Shown here piece after piece: positions 39,940 through 48,595 of a stretch of DNA of 64,000 nucleotides (position 1 is the first letter of the stretch; every line of letters begins with the position of its first letter). Source of the stretch: Nocardioides luteus. Lineage in GTDB: Bacteria; Actinomycetota; Actinomycetes; Propionibacteriales; Nocardioidaceae. The DNA lies in NCBI RefSeq assembly GCF_015752315.1, contig NZ_JADOVJ010000001.1:186001-250000 (forward strand), written 5' to 3'. Both the position numbers and the translations under genes were made by a program. The notes below the pieces were generated by a model. The model ran no database searches. It was not told where the DNA came from and saw only the letters and a list, made by a program, of their open reading frames with translations.

Positions 39940-41406
39940 GTGATCACCGGCGAGCTGAAGAGCAAGATCGATCGAGTCTGGGACGCCTTCTGGTCGGGTG
40001 GCATCTCCAATCCGCTGGAAGTGATCGAGCAGATCACCTACCTCCTCTTCCTGCGTCGCCTGGACGACCTGCAGACACTCGCCGAGAAGAAGGCTCGCGT
40101 GACTGGCACTATCGAGGACCCGAGGTTCCTCCCCGACCAGGAGCACCTGCGCTGGAGCCGGTTCAAGAACGAGGAGCCGGCAGTCATGTACCAGACCGTC
40201 TCCACCCAGGTCTTCCCGTTCCTCCAGAAGTACGGCCAGCAGGTCGGCGGCGACAACACGACCTACTCCGACCACATGAAGGACGCCCGGTTCACCATCC
40301 CGACCCCGGCGCTGCTCTCGAAGGTCGTCGACATGCTCGACACCATCCCGATGGACAAACGGGACACCAACGGCGACCTCTACGAATACATGCTCGGCAA
40401 GATCGCCTCGGCCGGCCAGAACGGCCAGTTCCGTACGCCGCGCCACATCATCCAGCTGATGGTCGACATGACCGCGCCGCAACCAGACGACGAGATCTGC
40501 GACCCGGCCTGCGGCACCGCCGGCTTCCTCGTCGCGGCCAGCGAGTACGTGCGCAGCACCCATCCATCCACGCTCACCGATGCCAAGCAGCGTGAGCACT
40601 TCCACCGCTCGATGTTCCACGGCTACGACTTCGACAACGTCATGCTCCGCATCGGCTCGATGAACATGCTCCTCCACGGCATCGAGGCCCCCGACATCCG
40701 CTATCGCGACTCCCTCTCCGAGGGCACCGTCGAGGATGCGGACAAGTACACGCTGATCCTCGCGAACCCACCTTTCGCCGGCTCCCTCGACTACGAGTCG
40801 ACGAGCAAGGACCTTCAGCGCGTCGTCAAGACCAAGAAGACCGAGCTCCTCTTCCTGGCCCTTTTCCTCAAGCTGCTGAAGCCAGGCGGCCGCGCTGCTG
40901 TCATCGTTCCCGACGGTGTCCTCTTCGGCTCTTCCAAGGCCCACAAGGACCTCCGCAAGACCTTGGTCGAGGACCAGAAGCTCGACGCCGTCATTAAGCT
41001 CCCATCCGGTGTCTTCAAGCCGTATGCCGGTGTCTCCACCGCCATCCTCTTCTTCACCAAAACCAACTCAGGCGGCACCGACCACGTCTGGTTCTACGAC
41101 GTCCGCGCCGACGGCTTTTCGCTCGACGACAAGCGCAACCCGATCGACCCCAACGACCTGCCCGACGTCCTGAAACGCTGGAAAGCTCTGGGTGCAGAGG
41201 CTGACCGCGCGAGGACCGATCAGTCCTTCCTCGTCCCCAAGGACGACATCGTCGCCCAGTCCTACGACCTCTCCCTGAACCGCTACAAGGAGATCCAGCA
41301 CGAGGAGATCGAGCATCGCGCCCCGCTTGACATCATCGCCGACATCGAGGCCCTCGACGAGGAGATCGCCAAGGGGATTGCGGAGCTGAAGGGCATGCTC
41401 TCGTGA
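39940..41406 (+). CDS. hsdM: Type I restriction-modification methyltransferase subunit HsdM
   Basis: 488 residues, GTG start after AAGGTGA. The N-terminal helical HsdM_N domain runs to about 130. The methylase core has FRTPRHIIQLMV, the AdoMet site DPACGTAGFLVAA (from about 188) and the catalytic NPPF (about 276) of N6-adenine methylases. VIVPDGVLFGSS and LPSGVFKPYAGVSTAILFF are also HsdM-typical. With HsdS it forms the modification enzyme, and with HsdR, 3.8 kb away, the nuclease. Overlaps hsdS by GTGA. Confidence 0.95.
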   Translation: MITGELKSKIDRVWDAFWSGGISNPLEVIEQITYLLFLRRLDDLQTLAEKKARVTGTIEDPRFLPDQEHLRWSRFKNEEPAVMYQTVSTQVFPFLQKYGQQVGGDNTTYSDHMKDARFTIPTPALLSKVVDMLDTIPMDKRDTNGDLYEYMLGKIASAGQNGQFRTPRHIIQLMVDMTAPQPDDEICDPACGTAGFLVAASEYVRSTHPSTLTDAKQREHFHRSMFHGYDFDNVMLRIGSMNMLLHGIEAPDIRYRDSLSEGTVEDADKYTLILANPPFAGSLDYESTSKDLQRVVKTKKTELLFLALFLKLLKPGGRAAVIVPDGVLFGSSKAHKDLRKTLVEDQKLDAVIKLPSGVFKPYAGVSTAILFFTKTNSGGTDHVWFYDVRADGFSLDDKRNPIDPNDLPDVLKRWKALGAEADRARTDQSFLVPKDDIVAQSYDLSLNRYKEIQHEEIEHRAPLDIIADIEALDEEIAKGIAELKGMLS

Positions 41407-42572
41407 AGACGGTCCCGCTTGGCGATGTTGTCGACTTTCGCGCAGGCGTGGGATTTCCACCACGACTGCAAGGCCGCACGGCGGGGGACTATCCCATGGC
41501 GAAGGTCGGAGATATCTCCCGGGCAGGCCGATCGGGAGCGGGCGCGCTCGTCAACGCGGATCACTTCGTAGATGAGTCGGACCTGACAACATTGAAGGCC
41601 AAACCGATCCCGGCTGGCGCCGTCCTCTTCGCCAAGATCGGAGAAGCCATCAGACAGAACCACCGTGTCATCGCTGGCCGTCCGCTGCTTGTCGACAACA
41701 ACGCCATGGCCGCGATCCCACGGTCATCGGAGCTCGATGCGCGTTATCTGTACAGATTTCTCCAATCGGTCGACTTCTACGGACTTGCCTCCTCGACGAC
41801 GGTTCCGTCTCTTCGGAAGTCTGACCTAGTGCGGGTGGCAATCCCGCTCCCATCCCTCGATGAGCAACGCCGCATCGCCACGATCCTCGACCAAGCCGAC
41901 GCGATCCGCATCAAGCGCCGCCAGGTCCTCACCCATCTCGACACCCTCACCCAGTCGACCTTCCACGACATGTTCGCTGGTCATGAGGAGGAGATGGCTC
42001 CCCTGGCTGATCTGGCCGTCGTGACGTCTGGCATCACGAAGGGTCGCCGGACGGCGGAGCCAACATTCCCGACGCCGTACCTCGCGGTCTCGAATGTTCA
42101 AGCAGGTCATCTGAAGATGGACGTCGTGAAGGAAATCGAGGCAACCACCGCTGAGATCGATCGGTACGCCCTGAAGGATGGGGATCTCGTGCTCACGGAG
42201 GGCGGCGACCCGGACAAACTGGGTCGCGGCACGGTTTGGCGTAGCGAGTTGCCACTCTGCCTTCACCAGAACCACGTCTTTCGGGTCCGCAGCCGTTCGG
42301 TGGAGCCGGACTATCTCGCGGCGTTCATGGCCAGCCGGTCAGCTCGGTCGTACTTCCTTCGAGCGGCAAAGCAAACCACGGGGATTGCGTCGATCAATAT
42401 GACGCAACTCAAGGCTCTTCCAGTCCTGGTGCCGTCGGGGTCGGATCAGTCGGCCTTCGTAGAGCGGATGAAGGGAGTAGAAAGTCAACGAGTCGCCATG
42501 AAGCGGGCCATCGCGGCTAACGATGAACTCTTCGCCTCGCTCCAGGCCAGGGCTTTCAACGGGAGCCTCTGA
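41403..42572 (+). CDS. hsdS: Type I restriction-modification specificity subunit HsdS
   Basis: 389 residues, GTG start. Two target-recognition domains (about 1-150 and 195-340) are separated by the central conserved helix LPSLDEQRRIATILDQADAIRIKRRQ; a second helical region closes the protein (DQSAFVERMKGVESQRVAMKRAI). Each domain opens with the expected pattern (VPLGDVVDFRAGVGFPP; APLADLAVVTSGITKG). The target sequence cannot be predicted here. Codon use is less GC-strict than in the flanking chromosome. Confidence 0.93.
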   Translation: MKTVPLGDVVDFRAGVGFPPRLQGRTAGDYPMAKVGDISRAGRSGAGALVNADHFVDESDLTTLKAKPIPAGAVLFAKIGEAIRQNHRVIAGRPLLVDNNAMAAIPRSSELDARYLYRFLQSVDFYGLASSTTVPSLRKSDLVRVAIPLPSLDEQRRIATILDQADAIRIKRRQVLTHLDTLTQSTFHDMFAGHEEEMAPLADLAVVTSGITKGRRTAEPTFPTPYLAVSNVQAGHLKMDVVKEIEATTAEIDRYALKDGDLVLTEGGDPDKLGRGTVWRSELPLCLHQNHVFRVRSRSVEPDYLAAFMASRSARSYFLRAAKQTTGIASINMTQLKALPVLVPSGSDQSAFVERMKGVESQRVAMKRAIAANDELFASLQARAFNGSL

Positions 42573-42574
42573 CC

Positions 42575-43528
42575 GTGACTGATGTGAATCCGACCGAACT
42601 CGGCATCCCGCAGTGGTGGCAGTTCATGTACCCCCTGCTCCAAGTCACTTCCGACGGCAGTGACTGGGCGCGCCGGGACCTGTACCCGGCTGTCGTCGAG
42701 CGAGCTGGCGTGCCGGATGACCTGCGCAAGCTCCAGCACAAGTCGGGCAAATACATCGCCGAGCATCGTGCGAGCTGGGCGAAGTCGGGTCTTGTGCGTG
42801 CTCGTCTGTTGCTGGCCGTCAGGCGCGGCCTGTTCCGAATCACCGACGCCGGGCGCGAGTTTCTCTCTGCACACCCCGACGGCTTCACGCTGGCCGATGT
42901 GAAGGCGTTGCCGGCCTGGGCCGAGTACGAACCTGAGCGACGACAGTCGAGTCAGTCCGCTGATGCTCCTGGTGGGGAGAGAAGCAGTGCGGAGCGTGCC
43001 CCCGACGAGCTGCTCGACCCGGTCGAGCAAATCGAGGACGGAATCGCCCGGATCGAGGCCGAGGTCGCAGCCGAGCTGCTCATGCGTCTGCACGCCAACG
43101 CGCCCGCCTTCTTCGAACAGGCGGTCCTGGACCTGATCGTGGCGATGGGTTACGGCGGCGCCGACGGCACCGCGACGCGTACCCAGCTCTCCAATGACAA
43201 CGGGATTGACGGCATCGTCGACCAGGATGCCCTGGGCCTGAGCCGCGTCTACATCCAGGCCAAACGCTACGCGCTCGATGCGAGCGTCGGCCGTCCCGAT
43301 ATCCAGGGCTTCGTCGGCGCCCTCCACGGCGCCCAGGCCAACCAGGGCGTCTTCATCACGACGGGCCGCTTCAGCACGGGCGCGAAGGTGTACGCCGACT
43401 CAGTCGCCACCCGTGTCGTCCTCATTGACGGCGCCCGTCTCGCCCGGCTGATGATCCGCTACGGCGTCGGTGTCCAGGTCAAGCGCACCGTCCACATTGT
43501 CGAGATCGACGAGGACTTCTTCGAGTAG
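42575..43528 (+). CDS. mrr: Mrr-family restriction endonuclease
   Basis: 317 residues, GTG start two bases after the hsdS stop. N-terminal winged-helix Mrr_N domain (WWQFMYPLLQ, HRASWAKSGLVRARLLLAVRRGLFRITDAGREFL), an acidic linker, and a C-terminal PD-(D/E)xK domain: FFEQAVLDLIVAMGYGG, GIDGIVDQ (Asp near 211) and YIQAKRY (QxK near 228). Mrr enzymes cut methylated DNA. Placed in an hsd operon it must tolerate the host's own mark while attacking foreign methylation. Confidence 0.93.
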   Translation: MTDVNPTELGIPQWWQFMYPLLQVTSDGSDWARRDLYPAVVERAGVPDDLRKLQHKSGKYIAEHRASWAKSGLVRARLLLAVRRGLFRITDAGREFLSAHPDGFTLADVKALPAWAEYEPERRQSSQSADAPGGERSSAERAPDELLDPVEQIEDGIARIEAEVAAELLMRLHANAPAFFEQAVLDLIVAMGYGGADGTATRTQLSNDNGIDGIVDQDALGLSRVYIQAKRYALDASVGRPDIQGFVGALHGAQANQGVFITTGRFSTGAKVYADSVATRVVLIDGARLARLMIRYGVGVQVKRTVHIVEIDEDFFE

Positions 43529-43535
43529 GCGTCCG

Positions 43536-44111
43536 CTACCAGCGACCAGACGCAAGGTTGGGCCATCTGCGGCGGAGCTCGGCCGCGAAATCGCTCAACT
43601 GGAGCTTCTCCAACGACGCGATGAGCCGGAGCGGAGTGAGGTGCGGCCGGGCTGACTCCGCGGACTGGCGCCAGAGGGCATGAACGACCTCCTCTGGATA
43701 CAGGTCGAGCTGGTCCACGAGGAACGCGTCTGGATGTACCGCCTCGAGTTGGTGCTTCTCCATCGCTGGCTTGGGGAAGTCTTTGAGGTTGTAGGTCACC
43801 ACGATCTGACAGTCGGATGCGATCGCAGCTGCCATGACGTGCCGGTCCTTCTCGTCGCACTCCATCCCGGAGACAAGATCTTCGTAGCCCGTGACCATCG
43901 CGTCGGGGAAGGCCCGGTTCATCGCGTTGACGCGGGACTCGGCCAGACTCTTTGACACCGACGGCACCTTGACCAGGTTTCTCTCCAACTCAGTCATGAC
44001 ATCCGCGGACCAGTGTGGGCGGAAGACCGACTGCTCAGCGATTCGGAGCAGCGTGTCAGTGAGCACGATGGGGTAGAGGACGCAGGTGTCCAGGAAGGCC
44101 GGGAAGTGCAT
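43536..44111 (-). CDS. PIN-domain protein, likely toxin
   Basis: 191 residues. Opens with FLDTCVLYP (first acidic residue Asp8), continues with MTELERNL (Glu41), DEKDRHVMAAAIAS and VVTYNLKDFP, giving the acidic set of PIN nucleases (VapC/PIN_3 group). A C-terminal helical part follows. The start is one base after the stop of the HTH gene, so it is translated as its partner. Expected to cut RNA unless neutralised. Opposite strand to the hsd genes. Confidence 0.87.
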   Translation of the reverse strand: MHFPAFLDTCVLYPIVLTDTLLRIAEQSVFRPHWSADVMTELERNLVKVPSVSKSLAESRVNAMNRAFPDAMVTGYEDLVSGMECDEKDRHVMAAAIASDCQIVVTYNLKDFPKPAMEKHQLEAVHPDAFLVDQLDLYPEEVVHALWRQSAESARPHLTPLRLIASLEKLQLSDFAAELRRRWPNLASGRW

Positions 44112-44112
44112 G

Positions 44113-44595
44113 TCACCTCATCGGCGGAGGAGGTGCGTCGAGAACGTCGTAGAGCCCCGCCTCGTCGGCTTCCTTGGCCATCTCGTCCAACGTCGACGCA
44201 CGGGTTTGCCGCACGCGTTCTGCGTACTCGATGAGATCCACCAGGCGCACGTAGCGATGCCGGTTGGGCCGGCTCATCGGGATCTCGCCGGCGTCGAGGA
44301 GACGAACCAAGGTAGGCCGCGAGACGCCCAGGTAGTCGGCAGCCTCCTGAGTCGTCAGTGATGCGTTGAGCGGCGCGACGTTGACCCCCATCCCCGCCTG
44401 AAGTGCCTGGGCGACCTGGAGTAGGACGTCATGGAGCTCTTGCGGAAGCGGAACCTCGGTGCCGTCTTCGGCAACCAGGCAAGGACCTGCGTGCGTCGGT
44501 CGAGCGAGTGCCTCGGCGAACGCACGATAGACCGCCTCGTCGGCATCGACCGCGAGGTAGGTCCGTGCATCTGTGCTTGCTGCTGAGCGTGCCAT
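44113..44595 (-). CDS. HTH (excisionase-type) antitoxin of the PIN toxin
   Basis: 160 residues. The C-terminal half has a MerR/excisionase-like HTH: SLTTQEAADYLGVSRPTLVRLLDAGEIPMSRPNRHRYVRLVDLIEYAE. The N-terminal half is helical and acidic. Adjacent to and upstream of the PIN gene with a one-base gap, the usual antitoxin-first order. It probably represses its own promoter in the AT-richer region after 44596. Confidence 0.85.
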   Translation of the reverse strand: MARSAASTDARTYLAVDADEAVYRAFAEALARPTHAGPCLVAEDGTEVPLPQELHDVLLQVAQALQAGMGVNVAPLNASLTTQEAADYLGVSRPTLVRLLDAGEIPMSRPNRHRYVRLVDLIEYAERVRQTRASTLDEMAKEADEAGLYDVLDAPPPPMR

Positions 44596-44728
44596 CGCGA
44601 GCTCCTCTCGAAATGCCCCGCTGTCTGGATCTCCTGTAAACGAACAAATCGAAAATCAGGATACGCGTTCATCATGACAGATGTGTCGCGAACTTCAATG
44701 ATCGGAGTCGGTCGACCTGATCGTGTCG

Positions 44729-44755
44729 ATCTGCTACGGCGTCGATGTTCAGGTC
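44729..44755 (+). pseudogene. Remnant resembling the 3' part of mrr
   Basis: These 27 bases match 43454-43480 inside the intact mrr at 24 positions, encoding ICYGVDVQV against IRYGVGVQV. The frame is open on both sides for a short way, but no other Mrr motif is recognisable. It is either a duplicated or deleted mrr end, or chance similarity. Confidence 0.45.
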
Positions 44756-44760
44756 GACGG

Positions 44761-45136
44761 TCAGGCTGAGGCCCCGCGACCAGCCTCAGTGAGCCGCTGG
44801 CTCAGCCAATCGGGGACGTTGTCGGCTTCACGCGGAAGGTCGCGAATGTTGATGGCGTAGTTGAACACGCGGACGGGCATGCTCCAGCGGGGCTCGTCGT
44901 AGTTGAACGTTGCGCGCGTCGGCCTGGCCGTCGCCGAGGTCGGTGATGGTCCACCGGGCTGACATCCTGGTGCCGGCACCGGGTGTGTACATGACCGTGT
45001 GGAGTTCGTTGAGGAGGTCATCGACCTCGAAGGGGACGCCTTCGGGTTCGTCGATGGTGCCGTCGGGTGGCGGTCGGGCCGGGCCAACCGTTCTCCGGTA
45101 CCGCCAATTGGCGAAGGACAGACCTGCGGATCCCAT
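44761..45136 (-). pseudogene. Frameshifted YezG/DUF600-like immunity protein
   Basis: Two overlapping minus-strand frames join into one sensible protein. The first (from 45136) gives VPFEVDDLLNELHTVMYTPGAGT and ARWTITDLGDGQADA. The second (to 44761) gives ATFNYDEPRWSMP, INIRDLPREADNVPDWLSQ. The pattern 'VMY-PGAGT-ARW', 'FNYDE-P', 'PR-PDWL' is that of small immunity/antitoxin-like proteins (YezG/DUF600 group, from memory). The break lies near 44908-44920 and needs a net +1 shift. No matching polymorphic toxin is in the window. Confidence 0.6.
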
Positions 45137-45197
45137 TTACCCCGCAGCTGTCGGTGGACTCGGGCAGTATGAAGGGACGACCTGCCCCGGGAGCTGA

Positions 45198-48100
45198 ATG
45201 AGCAACTTCGCCTTCATCAAGGCCGAATGGCCGGCGATCCATGCTGACTGCGCGCTCGCGGAGTCCTATCTCGCAGATGACCCCAGGTCTGCTTGCTTCT
45301 ACGGTCGCAGGGCCGCAGAGGTGCTGGTGGCGCACCTCTATGACGTCTTGGCGTTGCCGCGACCTTATCGCGACGACCTGTCGGCGCGAATCAACGACGC
45401 TGGCTTCAAGGCGGTGGCCGGTGTCGGAATCGCGCAGAAGCTCAACCTGATCCGCAAGGTCGGCAACACCGCTGTGCACGGCGCCAAGCCAATCGCCCGG
45501 CGCGATGCGGAGGGTGTGCTTCGCGAGCTTTTCCACGTCGTGGTGTGGGCGGCGTTCAACTACTCGACGAGCCCGTCAGCGGTGCCGACGAGGTCGCAGT
45601 TCGATCCGAAGCTGGCGACCAAGGCGAATCCTCTTTCGCATGCCGAAGTCGTGAAGCTTGCCGCGAAGTTCAAAGCGCAGGACGAAGACCTTGCGAAAGC
45701 GCTGGCCGAGAAGGACGAGCTTGCCGCTGCCAAGGACGCCGAGCTCGCGGAACTGCGGAAGCGTTTGGCCGAAGCGCAGGCAGCCAAGACGGAGCGGGAC
45801 GATCACGACTACTCCGAGGCCGAGACTCGTGATCTTTTCATCGATGTGCTGCTCAGAGAGGCCGGCTGGCCGCTGGGTCATGCACGCGACCGCGAGTACG
45901 AGGTCAGCGGGATGCCGAATGCGGACGGCAAAGGCTTCGTTGACTACGTCCTGTGGGGCGATGACGGCCGCCCATTGGCGGTCGTCGAGGCCAAGCGGAC
46001 CTCGAAAAGCTCCCAGGTCGGGCAGAACCAAGCCGAGCTGTATGCCTCGCGCCTGGAGGCCGAGTTCCAGCGTCGCCCGGTCATCTTCTTCACCAACGGA
46101 TACGAGCACTGGATATGGGATGACGCGGCGGGATACCCACCGCGTCAGATTCAGGGCTTCTACACCCGCGAGGAACTGGAACTGATGATCCAGCGTCGGC
46201 AGACGCGCCGACCGCTGGCGCATGCCGAGGTCAACGCGGCTATTGCGGGCCGCCCGTATCAGGCGAAGGCCATCAAGGCGATCGGGGCGGCTTTAGACAG
46301 CAAGCAGCGCGAGGCCCTGCTCGTGATGGCGACAGGCGCAGGAAAGACCCGCACCGCGATCGCGCTTGTGGAACAACTGATGGCGGCCAACTGGGTCAAG
46401 CGCGTCCTCTTTCTCGCGGACCGAACGGCACTGGTGAAGCAGTCAGCGGAGTCGTTCAAGGAGCACCTCCCAGCGGCGACTACGGTCAACCTACTGAATG
46501 AGAAGTCCATTGACGGGCGGGTCTATGTCTCGACGTACCCGACGATCATGAACCTCATCAACGAGGTCGACGACCGTGGCCGACGGTTCGGACCGGGATA
46601 CTTCGACTTGATCGTGATCGACGAGGCGCACCGGTCCGTATACGCGAAGTACGGTGCCATCTTCGAGTACTTCGACGCGTTGCTGGTTGGGCTCACCGCG
46701 ACGCCGAAGAACGAGGTCGACCACAACACGTACCGGCTCTTTCACCTCGAGGACGGCGTCCCGACGGACGCATACGAGATCAGTGACGCCGTGAAGGACG
46801 GCTACCTGGTGCCGCCAAAGGGCGTATCGGTTGGCACCAAGTTTCTGAGGCAGGGAATCAAGTACGACGACCTGAGCCAGGACGAGAAGGACGAGTGGGA
46901 CACGCTCGAGTGGGGCGAGGACGGGCCACCGCTGGAGGTCGGTGCAGAGGATCTCAACAAGTTCCTGTTCAACGAGGACACCGTCGACAAGGTCCTCGCC
47001 ACTGTCATGACCGAGGGTTACAAGGTCGACAGCGGCGACCGGCTTGGCAAGACGATCATCTTTGCGAAGAATCAGGCGCACGCCGAGTTCATCCAGAAAC
47101 GATTCGACATCGGTTGGCCGGAGCACGCAGGGCACTTTGCCCGCACCATCACGAACCGGACACCGTACGCACAGAACCTGATTGATGACTTCGGACAGAC
47201 GCGCGAGGCGCCGCACATCGCCGTCAGCGTCGACATGCTCGACACCGGCATCGACGTCCCAGACGTTGTGAATCTGGTCTTCTTCAAGACGATCCACTCG
47301 AAGACGAAGTTCTGGCAGATGATCGGACGTGGTACGCGGCTCCGGCCCGACCTGTTCGGTCCCGGCGAGGACAAGCAGGACTTCTATGTCTTCGACTTCT
47401 GCGGCAACTTTGAGTATTTCAATGAGGATCTTCCTGGGGTCGAGGGTTCGAACCAGAAGTCGCTGATCGAGCGGATCTTCGAAGCAAGGATCGGGCTCGT
47501 TGCCGGTCTCGATGCTGCGCAGACCGAACCTGATCTGAGGCGCAAGACAGCGAAGCTCCTCCACGAGTTCGTGGCTGGAATGACTCTCGACAACGTCCTC
47601 GTGCGCCCCCACCGCAGGGCCGTCGAGCACTTCGGTGAGTCGAGAGCATGGGAGAGGCTCTCGAAGGAGGATGCGGGGATAGCGCTCGGGCTGGCGGGAC
47701 TGCCGACCGCGGTCTCGTCCGCAGACGCCGACGTCGATGCGAAGCGTTTTGACCTTTTGATCCTGAGACGTCAGTTGGCGCAGCTTGAAGGTGACCTGGT
47801 GGCTGCCGAGAGGCTTCGGGAGACGACTCAGGTCATCGCGGAGGCGCTCCTCTCTAAGGCCTCGATCCCTTCCGTGGCCGAACAGATCAAGTTGCTGGAG
47901 CACGTGGCCGGGGAGGAATGGTGGGTCGACGTCACGCTGCCGATGCTCGAGCTCGCCCGGCTGAGGATTCGGGGTCTCGTACGGTTCGTCGACAAGGCGA
48001 AGAAGAAGCCGGTCTACTCCGACTTTGAGGACCAACTCGGAGAGGCGAAGGAGATCGTACTTCCGGTCGTCACACCGGGAACGAACTTCGAGCGGTTCCG

Positions 48101-48566
48101 TGCCAAGGCAGCGGCGTACCTCCGGGATCATGAGGACCATGTCGCTCTGCAGCGGCTTCGACGCAACAAGCAGTTGACGCCTGAGGACCTCGATTCGCTC
48201 GAAGATATGCTGCTGGCATCCGGGGTCGGACAGCGCGCCGACATCTTGTTCGCTGCTGAAGAGTCGAATGGGCTGGGACTCTTCATCCGCTCGCTCGTCG
48301 GCCTCGATCGGGCTGCGGCGACGGAGGCTTTCGCGGACTACCTGGATGGCTCCAAGTTCGATGTCGATCAAATCCGCTTCGTCGATCTAATCATCGATGA
48401 ACTCACCGCCAACGGCGTGATGGAACCAGGTCGGCTCTTCGAGCCGCCCTACACCGACCATGCGCCAACAGGACCGGATGTGTTCTTCCCAGACGCTCAG
48501 GTGGACGACATCGTCGGCATCCTTCGTGCCGTGAAGAGTCACGCCTCGCCAACAGAAGTGGCTTAG
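45198..48566 (+). CDS. hsdR: Type I restriction endonuclease subunit HsdR with N-terminal DUF4145
   Basis: 1122 residues. Residues ~5-115 look like a DUF4145 domain (SACFYGRRAAEVLVAHLY, NLIRKVGNTAVHG), followed by a charged coiled coil (~150-200). The HsdR_N nuclease region has DYVLWGDDGRPLAVVEAKRTS (catalytic ExK near 263). The helicase motor has Walker A ATGAGKTRTA (~377), DEAH (~474), GLTATP (~498) and the arginine-finger motif IGRGTRLRP (~706). A helical C-terminal domain binds HsdM. DUF4145 is a known N-terminal addition in a subset of HsdR proteins. Separated from hsdMS by 3.8 kb. Confidence 0.94.
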   Translation: MSNFAFIKAEWPAIHADCALAESYLADDPRSACFYGRRAAEVLVAHLYDVLALPRPYRDDLSARINDAGFKAVAGVGIAQKLNLIRKVGNTAVHGAKPIARRDAEGVLRELFHVVVWAAFNYSTSPSAVPTRSQFDPKLATKANPLSHAEVVKLAAKFKAQDEDLAKALAEKDELAAAKDAELAELRKRLAEAQAAKTERDDHDYSEAETRDLFIDVLLREAGWPLGHARDREYEVSGMPNADGKGFVDYVLWGDDGRPLAVVEAKRTSKSSQVGQNQAELYASRLEAEFQRRPVIFFTNGYEHWIWDDAAGYPPRQIQGFYTREELELMIQRRQTRRPLAHAEVNAAIAGRPYQAKAIKAIGAALDSKQREALLVMATGAGKTRTAIALVEQLMAANWVKRVLFLADRTALVKQSAESFKEHLPAATTVNLLNEKSIDGRVYVSTYPTIMNLINEVDDRGRRFGPGYFDLIVIDEAHRSVYAKYGAIFEYFDALLVGLTATPKNEVDHNTYRLFHLEDGVPTDAYEISDAVKDGYLVPPKGVSVGTKFLRQGIKYDDLSQDEKDEWDTLEWGEDGPPLEVGAEDLNKFLFNEDTVDKVLATVMTEGYKVDSGDRLGKTIIFAKNQAHAEFIQKRFDIGWPEHAGHFARTITNRTPYAQNLIDDFGQTREAPHIAVSVDMLDTGIDVPDVVNLVFFKTIHSKTKFWQMIGRGTRLRPDLFGPGEDKQDFYVFDFCGNFEYFNEDLPGVEGSNQKSLIERIFEARIGLVAGLDAAQTEPDLRRKTAKLLHEFVAGMTLDNVLVRPHRRAVEHFGESRAWERLSKEDAGIALGLAGLPTAVSSADADVDAKRFDLLILRRQLAQLEGDLVAAERLRETTQVIAEALLSKASIPSVAEQIKLLEHVAGEEWWVDVTLPMLELARLRIRGLVRFVDKAKKKPVYSDFEDQLGEAKEIVLPVVTPGTNFERFRAKAAAYLRDHEDHVALQRLRRNKQLTPEDLDSLEDMLLASGVGQRADILFAAEESNGLGLFIRSLVGLDRAAATEAFADYLDGSKFDVDQIRFVDLIIDELTANGVMEPGRLFEPPYTDHAPTGPDVFFPDAQVDDIVGILRAVKSHASPTEVA

Positions 48567-48595
48567 CCGGCAGAAATCGGCCGTTCGATCCCGGC

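Larger units (their letters stand above)
44596..45197. other. 602-bp scar between the antitoxin and hsdR
   Basis: No intact gene is seen. It holds the toxin-antitoxin promoter region (44596-44700, locally AT-rich), an mrr-like remnant (44729-44755), and a frameshifted gene on the minus strand (44761-45136). The last ~60 bp before hsdR must hold that gene's start signals. The content suggests past insertion or recombination inside the hsd operon. Confidence 0.7.

Noticed and set aside
44910..45197. 95-codon plus-strand frame before hsdR
   Set aside because: It is antisense to the immunity-like pseudogene and lacks domain features or a ribosome site.
39940..48566. BREX or DISARM-type system
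   Set aside because: The genes are fully explained as HsdM, HsdS, HsdR and Mrr; no PglZ, BrxC, DrmA or DrmB-like protein is present.
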